DNA from: Echinicola jeungdonensis
GTDB lineage: Bacteria > Bacteroidota > Bacteroidia > Cytophagales > Cyclobacteriaceae
NCBI RefSeq assembly: GCF_030409905.1
Contig: NZ_JAUFQT010000001.1
Coordinates: forward strand, 2,254,001-2,318,000
Length of the DNA: 64,000 nucleotides
Reading direction: 5' to 3'
The translations under genes and the position numbers were made by a program. The notes beneath the pieces are model-generated. The model was given only the letters and a program-made list of their open reading frames with translations. It was not told the DNA's origin and did not search any database. Position 1 is the first letter of the stretch; each line of letters opens with the position of its first letter. Shown here one piece after another: positions 37,294 through 46,913 of the stretch.

Positions 37294-39579
37294 ATGAAGC
37301 AAACCAACTACCAACTTTTTGATTTTCTGGATTTTAATCCGGAATTAGATAGCGAAACAAACAAAGCCCGGCTTTGGAGGGCTTGTAAACCCACATCTAT
37401 TGCTCAAAGGGGTAAGGAAGTTGTGGTTACCATTCCATTTCAATTATTTAAATATGAATCCGCAGACCTTAGTGCTGATACTTCAGCGGAACAAAAGGTA
37501 TTTGAATTAAACCTGAGGGCCTATGGAAATAAAATATTAAGAGTTGGTGCTGCATTTAGTGGGGAAATCAAGGAAAAATCCCCTATGCTTGAAATGAATC
37601 AGGCTTTAAAGCAGACAGGCTTGAGCATTGAAAAGCAAAGCAAAAAATGGTTGGTCAAAGACGAGGGGGGAAGGCTAAAGGCAGAATTTGACCTTTCTGA
37701 TCCTGAAACTGACCATTGGAGTGATCTTTTGCCTGCTCCTGAAGAAACATTTAAGGCGATCTTTTTTCCTGATGGAGAAAAAGCAATAAAGCTAAGTGCT
37801 TATGACCAATTCTTCCCCGCAAGAGCTGATGCCATGGGCTTGGCTTTTGTGGAAGAAAAAAGTGAAATAGACCGGGTATCTTTTTCCTTCCATGCCAAAC
37901 CTGATGAAAAGTTTGTTGGCACCGGCGAAAGATTTGCCAAGATGGACCTGTCAGGCCATACTTTCCAGTTGAAAAACCAGGATGGGCAAGGTGTCAATAA
38001 CCGCCGAACCTATAAAAATATTCCTTTTTACCTGTCCAGTGAAATGTACGGGTTGTTCCTTCATACTTCCGCATACAGCAAATTTTCATTGGCAGACCAT
38101 AGCAACCGTTCGGTGCAGATGCTGGTAGAAGAGCCTCTGATGGATGTATTCCTGATAGGTGGAGACCAGCCAGAAGAAATTTTATTCCAATACCGCCAGT
38201 TGACCGGATTTCCAAGCTTGCCACCTTTGTGGAGTTTTGGAGTTTGGATGAGCAGGATGACTTATTTTTCTGCGGAGGAAGTGGAAGAAATCTGCGATCG
38301 CCTTCGCGCTGAGGATTACCCCTGTGATGTTATCCATTTGGATACGGGGTGGTTCCGAACAGATTGGTTGTGCGAATGGAAATTTAACCCTGAAAGATTT
38401 CCGGATCCAAAAGGTTTTATCCAAAAGCTTAAAAAACAAGGTTACCGGGTAAGCCTTTGGCAAATGCCCTATATCGCAGCTGAGGCCGAACAGCATGATG
38501 AAGCCAAGGCCAACAAATACATGGGCCCTTTGAATGAAAAGAAAATGCAGAGTGGTTCCAATTTTAGCGCATTGGATTACGCAGGAACAATTGATTTCAC
38601 TTATCCAGCCGCTGTAGAATGGTACAAGAATCTATTGCGGGAATTGCTGGAAATGGGCATCACCTGCATCAAAACTGACTTTGGAGAAGAAATCCACCTG
38701 GATGCCCAGTACCATGATATGGCTCCGGAGTTATTGAATAATCTATATGGCTTGCTTTACCAAAAAGCAGCTTATGAAGTCACCAAGGAAGTTACTGGTG
38801 ACGGTATCGTTTGGGCGAGGGCAGGCTGGGCAGGCTGTCAACGTTATCCGCTCCATTGGGGTGGTGATGCGGCAGCTTCCTGGGATGGTATGGCCGGCTC
38901 TTTAAAGGGTGGCCTTCACCTGGGCTTGTCAGGCTTTGGCTTTTGGAGCCACGATGTGCCTGGATTCCATGGAGTGCCCAACTTTATGAATTCCGTGATA
39001 CCTGATGATTTGTATATAAGATGGACCCAGTTTGGGGTATTTACCTCTCATATCCGCTACCATGGTACCTCAAAAAGAGAACCTTATCACTTCCCCAATA
39101 TTTCTGGGATGGTAAGAAAATGGTGGAAGCTGCGCTATGCTTTGCTCCCCTATATTCTGGAGCAAAGCGAAAAAGCTACCCAATCCGGTTTTCCTGTTTT
39201 GCGCGCTTTATTGCTTCATCATCCCAAAGATAAAATGTGCTGGCACATTGATGACCAATATTATTTCGGGGAGGATATCCTGGTTGCTCCGGTGATGAAT
39301 TCCGAAAACCGAAGAGACATCTATTTGCCCGAAGGAAACTGGGTCAGCCTTTTTTCCGGTGAAAAAATCAAGGGTGGCAGATGGCTCAACCAAGTGGAGG
39401 TGCCACTGGAAGAGATGCCGGTATGGGTCAAAGAAAGTGCGGTAATCCCTCTTTATCCAGAGGCGGTGTCCTGTACAGATGAGATGGACCTTGCTAAAAC
39501 AGTAAAGGTTAGCGTTGATGAAAATTTCAAAGGCATTTGGCCTTTTGTGGAGAAGCTGGAAAGGCAGAAAGTGAATTGA
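37294..39579 (+). CDS. GH31 alpha-xylosidase-like enzyme, no signal peptide
   Basis: The frame opens at 37255; I prefer the ATG at 37294 (761 residues, MKQTNYQLFDFLDF), which is where family similarity plausibly begins, though 37255 is possible since AGGATAAGG lies just before it. The GH31 core is clear: HLDTGWFRTDWLCEW, nucleophile Asp462 in CIKTDFGEE and acid/base Asp525 in YPLHWGGDAAASWDG (numbers from 37294). KTDFGE and HWGGD are characteristic of YicI-type alpha-xylosidases. Neither start gives a signal peptide, so the enzyme is cytoplasmic and would act on imported oligosaccharides. Closely followed by an oxidoreductase gene (34 bp). Confidence 0.85.
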   Translation: MKQTNYQLFDFLDFNPELDSETNKARLWRACKPTSIAQRGKEVVVTIPFQLFKYESADLSADTSAEQKVFELNLRAYGNKILRVGAAFSGEIKEKSPMLEMNQALKQTGLSIEKQSKKWLVKDEGGRLKAEFDLSDPETDHWSDLLPAPEETFKAIFFPDGEKAIKLSAYDQFFPARADAMGLAFVEEKSEIDRVSFSFHAKPDEKFVGTGERFAKMDLSGHTFQLKNQDGQGVNNRRTYKNIPFYLSSEMYGLFLHTSAYSKFSLADHSNRSVQMLVEEPLMDVFLIGGDQPEEILFQYRQLTGFPSLPPLWSFGVWMSRMTYFSAEEVEEICDRLRAEDYPCDVIHLDTGWFRTDWLCEWKFNPERFPDPKGFIQKLKKQGYRVSLWQMPYIAAEAEQHDEAKANKYMGPLNEKKMQSGSNFSALDYAGTIDFTYPAAVEWYKNLLRELLEMGITCIKTDFGEEIHLDAQYHDMAPELLNNLYGLLYQKAAYEVTKEVTGDGIVWARAGWAGCQRYPLHWGGDAAASWDGMAGSLKGGLHLGLSGFGFWSHDVPGFHGVPNFMNSVIPDDLYIRWTQFGVFTSHIRYHGTSKREPYHFPNISGMVRKWWKLRYALLPYILEQSEKATQSGFPVLRALLLHHPKDKMCWHIDDQYYFGEDILVAPVMNSENRRDIYLPEGNWVSLFSGEKIKGGRWLNQVEVPLEEMPVWVKESAVIPLYPEAVSCTDEMDLAKTVKVSVDENFKGIWPFVEKLERQKVN

Positions 39580-39613
39580 ATGAAATAAAAATTGCTGATA
39601 AAACCGTAAAAAG

Positions 39614-40723
39614 ATGACAAAGGAAGGAAAGCTAAGACTGGGGATATTAGGACTAGGCGAAGGAAGAAGTACTATTTCTGCAGCCCTCCACAGTAAGAAA
39701 ATTACTTTGCAAAAAATGTGTGATGTCAATCAGGCGCTTTGTGAGCAAAGAGCCAAAGAGTTTGACTTTCACCAATATACTACCCGGTATGAGGACATGT
39801 TGGAGGATCCGGAAATTGATGCCATAGGCATTTATACACCAGACAAACTCCATGCCACTCATATCAAAATGGCCATGGAAAATGGCAAGCACGTGGTCTG
39901 TACCAAGCCTTTATTGGATGACCTGAAAGATGCCAAGGAGCTGATTGACATTCAGAGAAAGACCGGTAAAAGGCTTTTTGTGGGACAAAGCAGTCGATTT
40001 TTTGAACCCTTGAAGCGCCAAAGAGCAGATTTCAAAAAAGGATTGATTGGAGATTTAATCACCTTGGAAGCTTACTATAATGCCGATCACCGTTGGTTTT
40101 TGTCCAAACCCTGGGCTTTGGAACCTTCCTTCAAATGGTTGTATGGTGGATTGAGCCACCCTGTGGATTTTATCAGGTGGTATTTGCCTGAAATAGATGA
40201 AGTAATGGGCTATGGCATGCTCAGCGCCAATGGTAAAAAAGGTGGCTTGAAAAACCCTGATACCATGCAGTTTATCTATAAAGCGAAAGACGGTCGCATT
40301 GCCCGGGTATCAGGAGCTTATTCCGGTCCAGTACAGCCCGCCTTGAGGGACAGTGAGATGAGTTGTATCCTCAGAGGCACTGAAGGTAGCAGCCAGGGAG
40401 ATTACATGGAGCTTAGATATGCGATCACCGATAGCACAGGTGAAGAGCAGGTGGTGACCTGGGAACACAAATCCAAGCACTATTTCCGCTTTGAAGGAAA
40501 AAGCCACCATGCAGGGGAATACAACAACTACCTGGAGCACTTCGCGGACAGTATCAACTATGATTTTGTCGCCTATCCTGATTTGAAAGAAGGTATTGGC
40601 ACCATTGCCCTGCTGAAAACCATGGAAAAAACTTTACAAACTGGCAAACCTGAAAAGGTAGATGACATCATAGCCGAATATGACCTTCATGAATACCTGA
40701 AAAGGGAACCTGTAGAAAAATAA
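39614..40723 (+). CDS. Gfo/Idh/MocA family oxidoreductase 1
   Basis: A 369-residue cytoplasmic NAD(P)-dependent dehydrogenase. The N-terminal Rossmann fold starts LRLGILGLGEGRST, and the family lysine is in HVVCTKPLLDD; the C-terminal alpha/beta domain carries WLYGGLSHPVDFIRWY, with the His expected near the substrate. It probably oxidises or reduces a sugar or inositol-like compound. It lies between the GH31 and the PhyH-like gene with short gaps (34 and 43 bp), implying that the sugar released by GH31 or imported by SusC/D 2 is handled oxidatively. Substrate unknown. Confidence 0.85.
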   Translation: MTKEGKLRLGILGLGEGRSTISAALHSKKITLQKMCDVNQALCEQRAKEFDFHQYTTRYEDMLEDPEIDAIGIYTPDKLHATHIKMAMENGKHVVCTKPLLDDLKDAKELIDIQRKTGKRLFVGQSSRFFEPLKRQRADFKKGLIGDLITLEAYYNADHRWFLSKPWALEPSFKWLYGGLSHPVDFIRWYLPEIDEVMGYGMLSANGKKGGLKNPDTMQFIYKAKDGRIARVSGAYSGPVQPALRDSEMSCILRGTEGSSQGDYMELRYAITDSTGEEQVVTWEHKSKHYFRFEGKSHHAGEYNNYLEHFADSINYDFVAYPDLKEGIGTIALLKTMEKTLQTGKPEKVDDIIAEYDLHEYLKREPVEK

Positions 40724-40766
40724 CCCAAAAGCAATTAATAATTAACCAAAAATAACCAATTTAAAA

Positions 40767-41534
40767 ATGAGTACAATTCTGTCAAATGAGCAGTTGAAGC
40801 AATTCCAGGAGGATGGCTTCTGCATTGTTAAAAATGTAATTCCACAGGAACTTTTGAACCGTTTGCGTGACGAGTGTCAGCGGTTTATGAAGGAAAAGGA
40901 TGAGGAAATGGACCGCAAAGGGGTAGAAGTGGATGAAATCAACCACAAGGGAAAACGCTATTTTATTGCCCTTAGATATAAGGACAGTGAAACCATGCAG
41001 GACCTGATCTTCAGCAAACAGCTTGAAGAGATTACCCGGAAAATCCTTGGCGAAGATGTCTTCCTCTTTCTGGAGCAATTTGTGGTAAAAGCTGCAGACA
41101 AAGGCATGACCTTCAGTTGGCACCAAGATTCAGGTTATCTGGATTTTGATCACAAACCTTATTTATCGGTTTGGTGTCCATTAGATGATGTCAATGAAGA
41201 TAATGGTACGGTTTACCTGTTGCCCTACAAGGACGCAGGAACAAGGGATAGGATTGAACATGAACTCCAGGAAGGTACCAATGATAAGGTGGGCTATTTT
41301 GGGGACAATCCTGGGGTACCTGCCATTTTGAATGCCGGGGATGTGGCCTTGTTTTCCAGCACCTGTTTTCATAGAAGTGGATCCAATTTTACCAACAAAT
41401 CCAGAAGGGTGCTTTTGCTGCAATATTCGGCAGAACCAATACTCAAAGAAGGAAGTCAGGAGCCGCTTTACTGGGCTGATCCCTTCGTAGTAAAAGGGGA
41501 AAGGGTCAAAGCAGTGCCTGCCTCACAGGAATAA
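40767..41534 (+). CDS. Phytanoyl-CoA dioxygenase (PhyH) family protein
   Basis: A 255-residue cytoplasmic Fe(II)/2-oxoglutarate-type oxygenase. The iron triad is visible: His119 and Asp121 in SWHQDSGY and His202 in CFHRSGS; Arg213/Arg214 (KSRRVLLLQY) would bind 2-oxoglutarate. Such enzymes hydroxylate small molecules; members occur in Bacteroidota and Planctomycetota sugar loci with unknown substrates. Its place between a Gfo/Idh/MocA enzyme and a symporter suggests it removes a substituent (for instance O-demethylation) or hydroxylates a sugar released by this PUL; that is inference. A 13-bp-stem hairpin follows. Confidence 0.85.
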   Translation: MSTILSNEQLKQFQEDGFCIVKNVIPQELLNRLRDECQRFMKEKDEEMDRKGVEVDEINHKGKRYFIALRYKDSETMQDLIFSKQLEEITRKILGEDVFLFLEQFVVKAADKGMTFSWHQDSGYLDFDHKPYLSVWCPLDDVNEDNGTVYLLPYKDAGTRDRIEHELQEGTNDKVGYFGDNPGVPAILNAGDVALFSSTCFHRSGSNFTNKSRRVLLLQYSAEPILKEGSQEPLYWADPFVVKGERVKAVPASQE

Positions 41535-41561
41535 TGTATTTCACGAATTATTTGTAGCTGT

Positions 41562-41600
41562 AAGCCCTACTGGAGATGGTTATAACTTCCAGTAGGGCTT
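41562..41600 (+). terminator. Hairpin after the PhyH-like gene
   Basis: AAGCCCTACTGGA and TCCAGTAGGGCTT form a perfect 13-bp stem with a 13-base loop. There is no clear T run, so it may be a weak terminator or an mRNA-stability element between the PhyH-like and symporter genes. Confidence 0.6.
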
Positions 41601-41650
41601 CTCAGCAAATAGCAATTCATCAATTTTAAATAACCAGAAACCCATTTATT

Positions 41651-43237
41651 GTGGAAATTCATGAGATTTTAAGGCCGCTGGACTTTGCAGTCGTTGGCTT
41701 GTATTTAGTGACTTTAATTGGTATCGGGTACTATGTCAGCTTCAAAAAAAAGCGGGCCAGTGATGAAAACCTCTTTTTGGCCGGTAACTCCCTGGGATGG
41801 CCAAGTATCGGTTTCACCATGTGGGGTACCAATGTAGGCCCTTCTATGTTGATAGCCTCTGCCAGTATCGGTTATACCACCGGGGTAGTTGCCGGTAATT
41901 TTGCCTGGTATGCCTTTATTTTCATATTCCTCTTGGCAGTGGTTTTTGCACCAAGGTATTTGGGGGCCAGAGTTCAGACTTTACCAGAATTTATGGGAGA
42001 AAGATTCGGAAATTCAACCCGAAACATCCTGGCCTGGTACACCATTGTGACCATTTTGGTCAGTTGGCTGTCCCTGACCCTGTTTGCTGGTGGAATATTG
42101 ATCCGGCAAATCCTGAATTTCCCCATGTGGCTCTCAGTGGTAGTACTGATTTTGATAGCCGCATTTTTTACCATTGCAGGTGGTTTGAAAGCCATTGCCT
42201 ATACCAATGTATTCCAAATGGTGCTGTTGATTTTGGTGTCTTTGGTGTTGACTTTGACGGGACTGTACAAAGTTGGCGGGGTTGGAGAATTGATTGACCA
42301 GACGCCATCAGAATATTGGAATTTGCTTTTGCCCAATGATGATCCTAACTATCCATGGATAGCTATTGCCCTGGGATATCCCGTGATGGGGGTTTGGTTT
42401 TGGTGTACGGACCAGTCCATGGTGCAATCCATCCTCGGTGCCAAAAACCTAAAACAAGGTCAAATGGGGGCCAACTTTACCGGATGGTTGAAAATTTTGG
42501 ATGTAGCCTTATTTATCATTCCTGGGATAATTTGTTATGTATTATTCCCTGATTTGGATAATCCGGATGAGGCTTATATGACCATGGTGACCAAGTTATT
42601 TCCAGTAGGTATGACCGGATTGATTATGGCCGTTTTGATTGCTGCTTTGGTAAGTACTATTGATTCAGCCCTGAATGCTTTGAGTACCGTATTTACCATG
42701 GACATTTATGTGAAAAAATACCGTCCAGAAGCCAGTCAAAAGCAAATTGTCACCATAGGAAGGATAGTGACCGTTTTGGGTGCCATCATTGCCATTTTTA
42801 TGACCTTGGCCATTGACAGCATCAAAGGTTTGAACCTGTTCGATGTTTTCCAGTCCATATTGGGCTTTATAGCACCACCCATGTCTGTGGTATTCTTATT
42901 TGGGGTGCTTTGGAAGAAAACTACCACCCGGGCAGCCAATACCATTTTGATCCTTGGGACCATCCTCAGCTTGGGAATTGGAGTCCTGTACCTTTGGGTT
43001 TTCCCTAAAGAGGTTTACGAATTTTGGCCTCACTTTCTTCTGCTTTCCTTCTTCATTTTCGTGTTTTTGGCCGCATTGATTGTGGTGATTTCCCATATCG
43101 AAAGAAACAAAAAAGATTTACATGTAAGTACTTTGGATTTTGGGGAAATACCCAAACTCCCCCCCCAAGTGAAATGGCTTTGGATCGCTTTGATCATCGT
43201 GATGGTGGGGATGTACATTTTATTTAATGGCCATTAA
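41651..43237 (+). CDS. Sodium:solute symporter (SSS family)
   Basis: A 528-residue membrane protein with about 13-14 hydrophobic helices. The only sensible start is GTG at 41651 (the nearby ATG is out of frame). SSS hallmarks: YYVSFKKKRASDENLFLAGNSLGW after helix 1, TMWGTNVGPSMLIASASIGY, and AALVSTIDSALNALSTVFTMDIY, the sodium-site region of the family. It takes a sugar or sugar acid across the inner membrane using the sodium gradient, which suits a marine organism. It lies within the PUL between cytoplasmic enzymes and GH78, so it probably imports the monosaccharide or uronate released in the periplasm. Confidence 0.92.
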   Translation: MEIHEILRPLDFAVVGLYLVTLIGIGYYVSFKKKRASDENLFLAGNSLGWPSIGFTMWGTNVGPSMLIASASIGYTTGVVAGNFAWYAFIFIFLLAVVFAPRYLGARVQTLPEFMGERFGNSTRNILAWYTIVTILVSWLSLTLFAGGILIRQILNFPMWLSVVVLILIAAFFTIAGGLKAIAYTNVFQMVLLILVSLVLTLTGLYKVGGVGELIDQTPSEYWNLLLPNDDPNYPWIAIALGYPVMGVWFWCTDQSMVQSILGAKNLKQGQMGANFTGWLKILDVALFIIPGIICYVLFPDLDNPDEAYMTMVTKLFPVGMTGLIMAVLIAALVSTIDSALNALSTVFTMDIYVKKYRPEASQKQIVTIGRIVTVLGAIIAIFMTLAIDSIKGLNLFDVFQSILGFIAPPMSVVFLFGVLWKKTTTRAANTILILGTILSLGIGVLYLWVFPKEVYEFWPHFLLLSFFIFVFLAALIVVISHIERNKKDLHVSTLDFGEIPKLPPQVKWLWIALIIVMVGMYILFNGH

Positions 43238-43437
43238 AGGTGTAGCTAGTTTCTGGTATCAAGTATCAAGACTAAAGACCTGGATTTATTTAAACAGAAA
43301 AGGAAGTTAGAAATGAGGTCATTTAATTGAGCTCAATACTCAAGAATAGAGATTAAATACTATATAAAAGCAGGAATGTACAGGATAAAAATACGATGTA
43401 ATCCATGCAGTTTTAAAATGAATAAAAACCCTTTAAG

Positions 43438-45645
43438 ATGAAACATATACTCAAAATTTCCATCTGTAAATTTTTACCCGTCTTATTGATGGGGCTATTA
43501 TTTTTCAGTAGCTATAATGCTAATGCCCAGGAAAAAGACCCCAAAGCCACATGGATCTGGTATCCGGGGGATTATGAAATTTGGTTGAGCAATAAGATGC
43601 AGGCCAGAAGAACAGAAAGAGGTGCTTTTTTGCCTCCACTTTGGAGATATTACAGCCCCTATGCTTTGGTGACATTTAGGAAAGATTTTGAACTTCCGGA
43701 AGAAGATAAAGTTGCTATCCACACAGAGGGAGATTTTAAATTGCAAATAGATGGAAAACTGGTGCATGGAAGGCCAGAATCTATAACCATTCCTGCCGGA
43801 AAGCATAGCATGGTGATTAAAATTTATAACCAGGAACGTGTGCCTGCTGTATTTATCAAGGGTAAACATCTCCAGACTGATGAAAGCTGGAAGGTGACTT
43901 TTGAGGATAAAGAATGGATTGATGAAACCGGCAAGGCTTCTGACCAGTCTGGTACTAATTGGGAAGCCGTGGGGACCTGGAATTTTAATACCCCTGAGGA
44001 TTTGCCTTCTGAGTTCCAATTGGCCACCAAACCACAATACGTGGTGGAGTCCAAGCCAATGGGAGAAGGTGAACTGGTAGATTTTGGAAGAGAGACTTTT
44101 GGCTATGTGAAATTCCACGGCCTGGAAGGGGAAGGAAAAGTTTCCCTCTACTATGGTGAATCTGAAGAGGAAGCCATGGACAGCGCTTATTGCGAGACTT
44201 TGGATCACTTGGAATTTGATGGCAGCCAAGCCGAAGATTATACATTAAAAAATTCCAAAGCTTACCGTTATGTGCAAATTCAAACTGATCCAGGAGTAAG
44301 TTATGATTCAGTTTCCATGCTTTATGAGTACTTACCGGTGGAATACCGGGGAAAATGGAATAGTTCTGATGAGCTGTTGAATGAAATTTGGGATGTTTCT
44401 GCCTATACCATGCATTTGAATACCAGGGAATTTTTTCTGGATGGTATTAAACGTGACCGGTGGATCTGGTCCGGGGATGCCTACCAAAGTTATCTCATGA
44501 ATTATTACCTGTTCTTCGACAATGCATCGGTTAGAAGAACACTTTTGGCATTAAGAGGGAAAGAGCCGGTAGCCAGCCACTTGAATACCATCATGGATTA
44601 TTCTTTTTACTGGTTTGTAGGAATTTATGATTATTACCTGTATTCCGGGGATGAGGAATTTATCAAGAATTTTTACCCGCGTATGGTCAGCCTGATGGAT
44701 TTCTGCCTGGAAAGAAGAAATGAAAATGGTATGATGGAAGGTTTGCCCGGGGATTGGATTTTTATCGACTGGGCTGATGGATTGAGTAAGCAGGGAGAGG
44801 TGAGTTTTGAGCAAATGCTGTTGGCCAGAAGTTTGGAAGCCATGGCAGTAAGTGCAGAAATTGCCGGAGATGAAAAAGGCCAGGCCAAATACCAAACACT
44901 GGCTGATGAAATGAAAGAAAAGTTGTTTGATGTTTTTTGGTCCGAGGACCGGAAAGCCATCATGCACCAGAGAGTGGATGGTGAGGTGTTGGACAATGTA
45001 ACCCGCTATTCCAATATGTTCGGAATTTTCTTCGATTACTTTAAGGAAGAGCAAAAGCAAGCCGTTAAGCATTCCGTGCTTCTCAATGATGATGTGCAGA
45101 AAATTACTACCCCATACATGAGATTTTATGAACTGGAAGCTCTTTGTGCCATGGGTGAGCAAGAATTTGTCTTGGATGAAATCCGTGATTATTGGGGAGG
45201 AATGTTGGACTTGGGAGCGACCTCTTTCTGGGAAAAATATGATCCCAGTGAATCCGGTAGGGAACACCTTTCCATGTATGGAAGGCCCTATGGAAAAAGC
45301 CTTTGTCATGCCTGGGGAGCAAGCCCAATTTACCTTTTTGGTAAATATTATTTAGGTGTGAAACCACTTTCCCCAGGATATGAAACCTATGAAATTTCCC
45401 CTGAGTTGGGAGGATTGGAATGGATGGAAGGTAAGGTGCCTACTGACAATGGTGATATTTCTGTGTATGCCAATTCCAGGGAAATCAAAGTATCTGCAGA
45501 TCATGGTATAGGAACCCTGAAATTTGAAAGCAGGTCCAAGCCAAGAAGTAAGGATGGAGAAATAAAAAGCTTGGGCAATGATGCCTATGAAATGGAAGTT
45601 CAGCCAGGTAAAGAATATGTAGTGAGCTACAAAGCCCTGAAATAA
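43438..45645 (+). CDS. GH78 alpha-L-rhamnosidase-like enzyme
   Basis: A 735-residue secreted protein with signal peptide ending SYNANAQE. The N-terminal half is made of beta domains (YALVTFRKDFELPEED, VDFGRETFGYVKFHGLEG), then the (alpha/alpha)6 barrel with EFFLDGIKRDRWIWSGDAYQ, the most recognisable GH78 segment (its acidic residues are the catalytic candidates), and SFWEKYDP followed by SLCHAWGASPIYLFGKYYLG near the end. Releases terminal alpha-L-rhamnose, as found in rhamnogalacturonans or marine rhamnose-containing glycans such as ulvan. Its TAA stop overlaps the ATG of the next gene by one base, so translation of the two is coupled. Confidence 0.87.
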   Translation: MKHILKISICKFLPVLLMGLLFFSSYNANAQEKDPKATWIWYPGDYEIWLSNKMQARRTERGAFLPPLWRYYSPYALVTFRKDFELPEEDKVAIHTEGDFKLQIDGKLVHGRPESITIPAGKHSMVIKIYNQERVPAVFIKGKHLQTDESWKVTFEDKEWIDETGKASDQSGTNWEAVGTWNFNTPEDLPSEFQLATKPQYVVESKPMGEGELVDFGRETFGYVKFHGLEGEGKVSLYYGESEEEAMDSAYCETLDHLEFDGSQAEDYTLKNSKAYRYVQIQTDPGVSYDSVSMLYEYLPVEYRGKWNSSDELLNEIWDVSAYTMHLNTREFFLDGIKRDRWIWSGDAYQSYLMNYYLFFDNASVRRTLLALRGKEPVASHLNTIMDYSFYWFVGIYDYYLYSGDEEFIKNFYPRMVSLMDFCLERRNENGMMEGLPGDWIFIDWADGLSKQGEVSFEQMLLARSLEAMAVSAEIAGDEKGQAKYQTLADEMKEKLFDVFWSEDRKAIMHQRVDGEVLDNVTRYSNMFGIFFDYFKEEQKQAVKHSVLLNDDVQKITTPYMRFYELEALCAMGEQEFVLDEIRDYWGGMLDLGATSFWEKYDPSESGREHLSMYGRPYGKSLCHAWGASPIYLFGKYYLGVKPLSPGYETYEISPELGGLEWMEGKVPTDNGDISVYANSREIKVSADHGIGTLKFESRSKPRSKDGEIKSLGNDAYEMEVQPGKEYVVSYKALK

Positions 45646-46721
45646 TGAAGGAGCGGATAAAATCTTTTCAGGTATTTAAGGCCAAAGCCCCTTTGGATAA
45701 GCCTATTGCTGATAGTACCCATACTTTGACAGAAATATCCTTTCATGTGGTGAGGATCAATCTGGAAAATGGTATGGTGGGAGAGGCTTATTTACTATCC
45801 TTTCAATATAGCCCTTGGGCCATTGCCGGAGCATTGAAAGATATGGGTGAAATTCTGGTTGGAGCGTCTGTTTTTGCCACTGAACAGGTGTATGAAAAGA
45901 TGGAACAGGCCAATGAATATTTTGGCCAGGATGGCATCAACCGTTGGGCTCAAGCAGCCTATAATATTGCCATGTGGGATGCCCAGGGAAAAGTCCTTGG
46001 GCAGCCTGTTTGGAAAATTTTGGGAAAGGCCAGAGAAAAGGTGCCTATTTATGGCAGTGGAGGCTGGATTTCCTACTCATTGGAAGAATTGATCGATGAG
46101 GTCAGCAATTACAAGTCCAGGGGATTCCAAGCTGTAAAAATCAAAGTTGGAAAACCTGATTGGAAAGAAGACTTGGAAAGGTTGCGATTGGTTCGGGATG
46201 CCGTAGGAAAGGACATCCAAATCATGATGGATGCCAATCAAGGTATGACCGTTTCAGATGCCTTGCAGTTGGCCAGGGCGGCAAGGACATTGGATATACA
46301 ATGGTTTGAAGAACCGATCAATCACCGTGATTTTGAAGGGTACCGATTGCTGAGAGAACAAACGGGAATTTCTATTGCCATGGGGGAAAGGGAATTTTCT
46401 ACCTTGCCTTTAAGGGAATTGCTTAGCCGAAATGCCATTGATATTTGGCAACCCGACATTCTTCGGATAGGTGGAGTAGAAAGGTGGCGGGATAGTGCGG
46501 CATTGGCCAAGGCCTATCATGTGCCTGTTTTGCCTCATTATTATAAAGATTATGATGTGCCCTTACTTTGCACCATTTCCAATGGTGTGGGGGCAGAATC
46601 CTTTGATTGGATTGATCCCTTGATTGATTACCCATTGACCATCAAAGATGGTTGGGCCATGCCTCATGACCGTCCGGGCTGGGGTTTTGGCTTTAAGGAT
46701 GAAAAGTTGGAAGAAGTTTAA
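45645..46721 (+). CDS. Enolase-superfamily dehydratase/racemase (mandelate racemase subgroup)
   Basis: A 358-residue cytoplasmic enzyme starting at the ATG overlapping the GH78 stop (TAATG). All superfamily residues are in place: Lys165 and Lys167 (AVKIKVG), metal ligands Asp196 (MMDANQG), Glu222 (WFEEP) and Glu248 (MGERE), and the His298/Asp271 dyad (LPHYY; WQPDILR). The Lys-x-Lys plus His/Asp pair defines the mandelate racemase subgroup, whose members are mostly acid-sugar dehydratases, racemases or epimerases. A sugar-acid dehydratase acting on an aldonate or uronate from this PUL is most likely. Tight coupling to the rhamnosidase suggests rhamnonate as one candidate, though the exact substrate is open. 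Confidence 0.85.
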   Translation: MKERIKSFQVFKAKAPLDKPIADSTHTLTEISFHVVRINLENGMVGEAYLLSFQYSPWAIAGALKDMGEILVGASVFATEQVYEKMEQANEYFGQDGINRWAQAAYNIAMWDAQGKVLGQPVWKILGKAREKVPIYGSGGWISYSLEELIDEVSNYKSRGFQAVKIKVGKPDWKEDLERLRLVRDAVGKDIQIMMDANQGMTVSDALQLARAARTLDIQWFEEPINHRDFEGYRLLREQTGISIAMGEREFSTLPLRELLSRNAIDIWQPDILRIGGVERWRDSAALAKAYHVPVLPHYYKDYDVPLLCTISNGVGAESFDWIDPLIDYPLTIKDGWAMPHDRPGWGFGFKDEKLEEV

Positions 46722-46769
46722 TTTTCTGGGGTAGAAGCAGAGATCGCTAAGGTTAATAAATAAGGAATC

Positions 46770-46798
46770 TTTGCGCTCTTTTGCGTCTTGGCGAGCAA
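46770..46798. repeat. Dispersed GCG-rich repeat, half copy
   Basis: TTGCGCTCTTTTGCGTCTTG followed by GCGAG in the 192-bp gap before the third GH2 gene. Same degenerate family as 16306-16368. Confidence 0.6.
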
Positions 46799-46913
46799 CC
46801 TTTGGCTTCACTAACTCATGGCACTGAGGGGGTAGGGGTATTCGTCCCGCTGCAAAGGTGATAGGACAACAATGAGAAACTAAAAAAAGAAAAATCGAAA
46901 ACTAACCTATATA

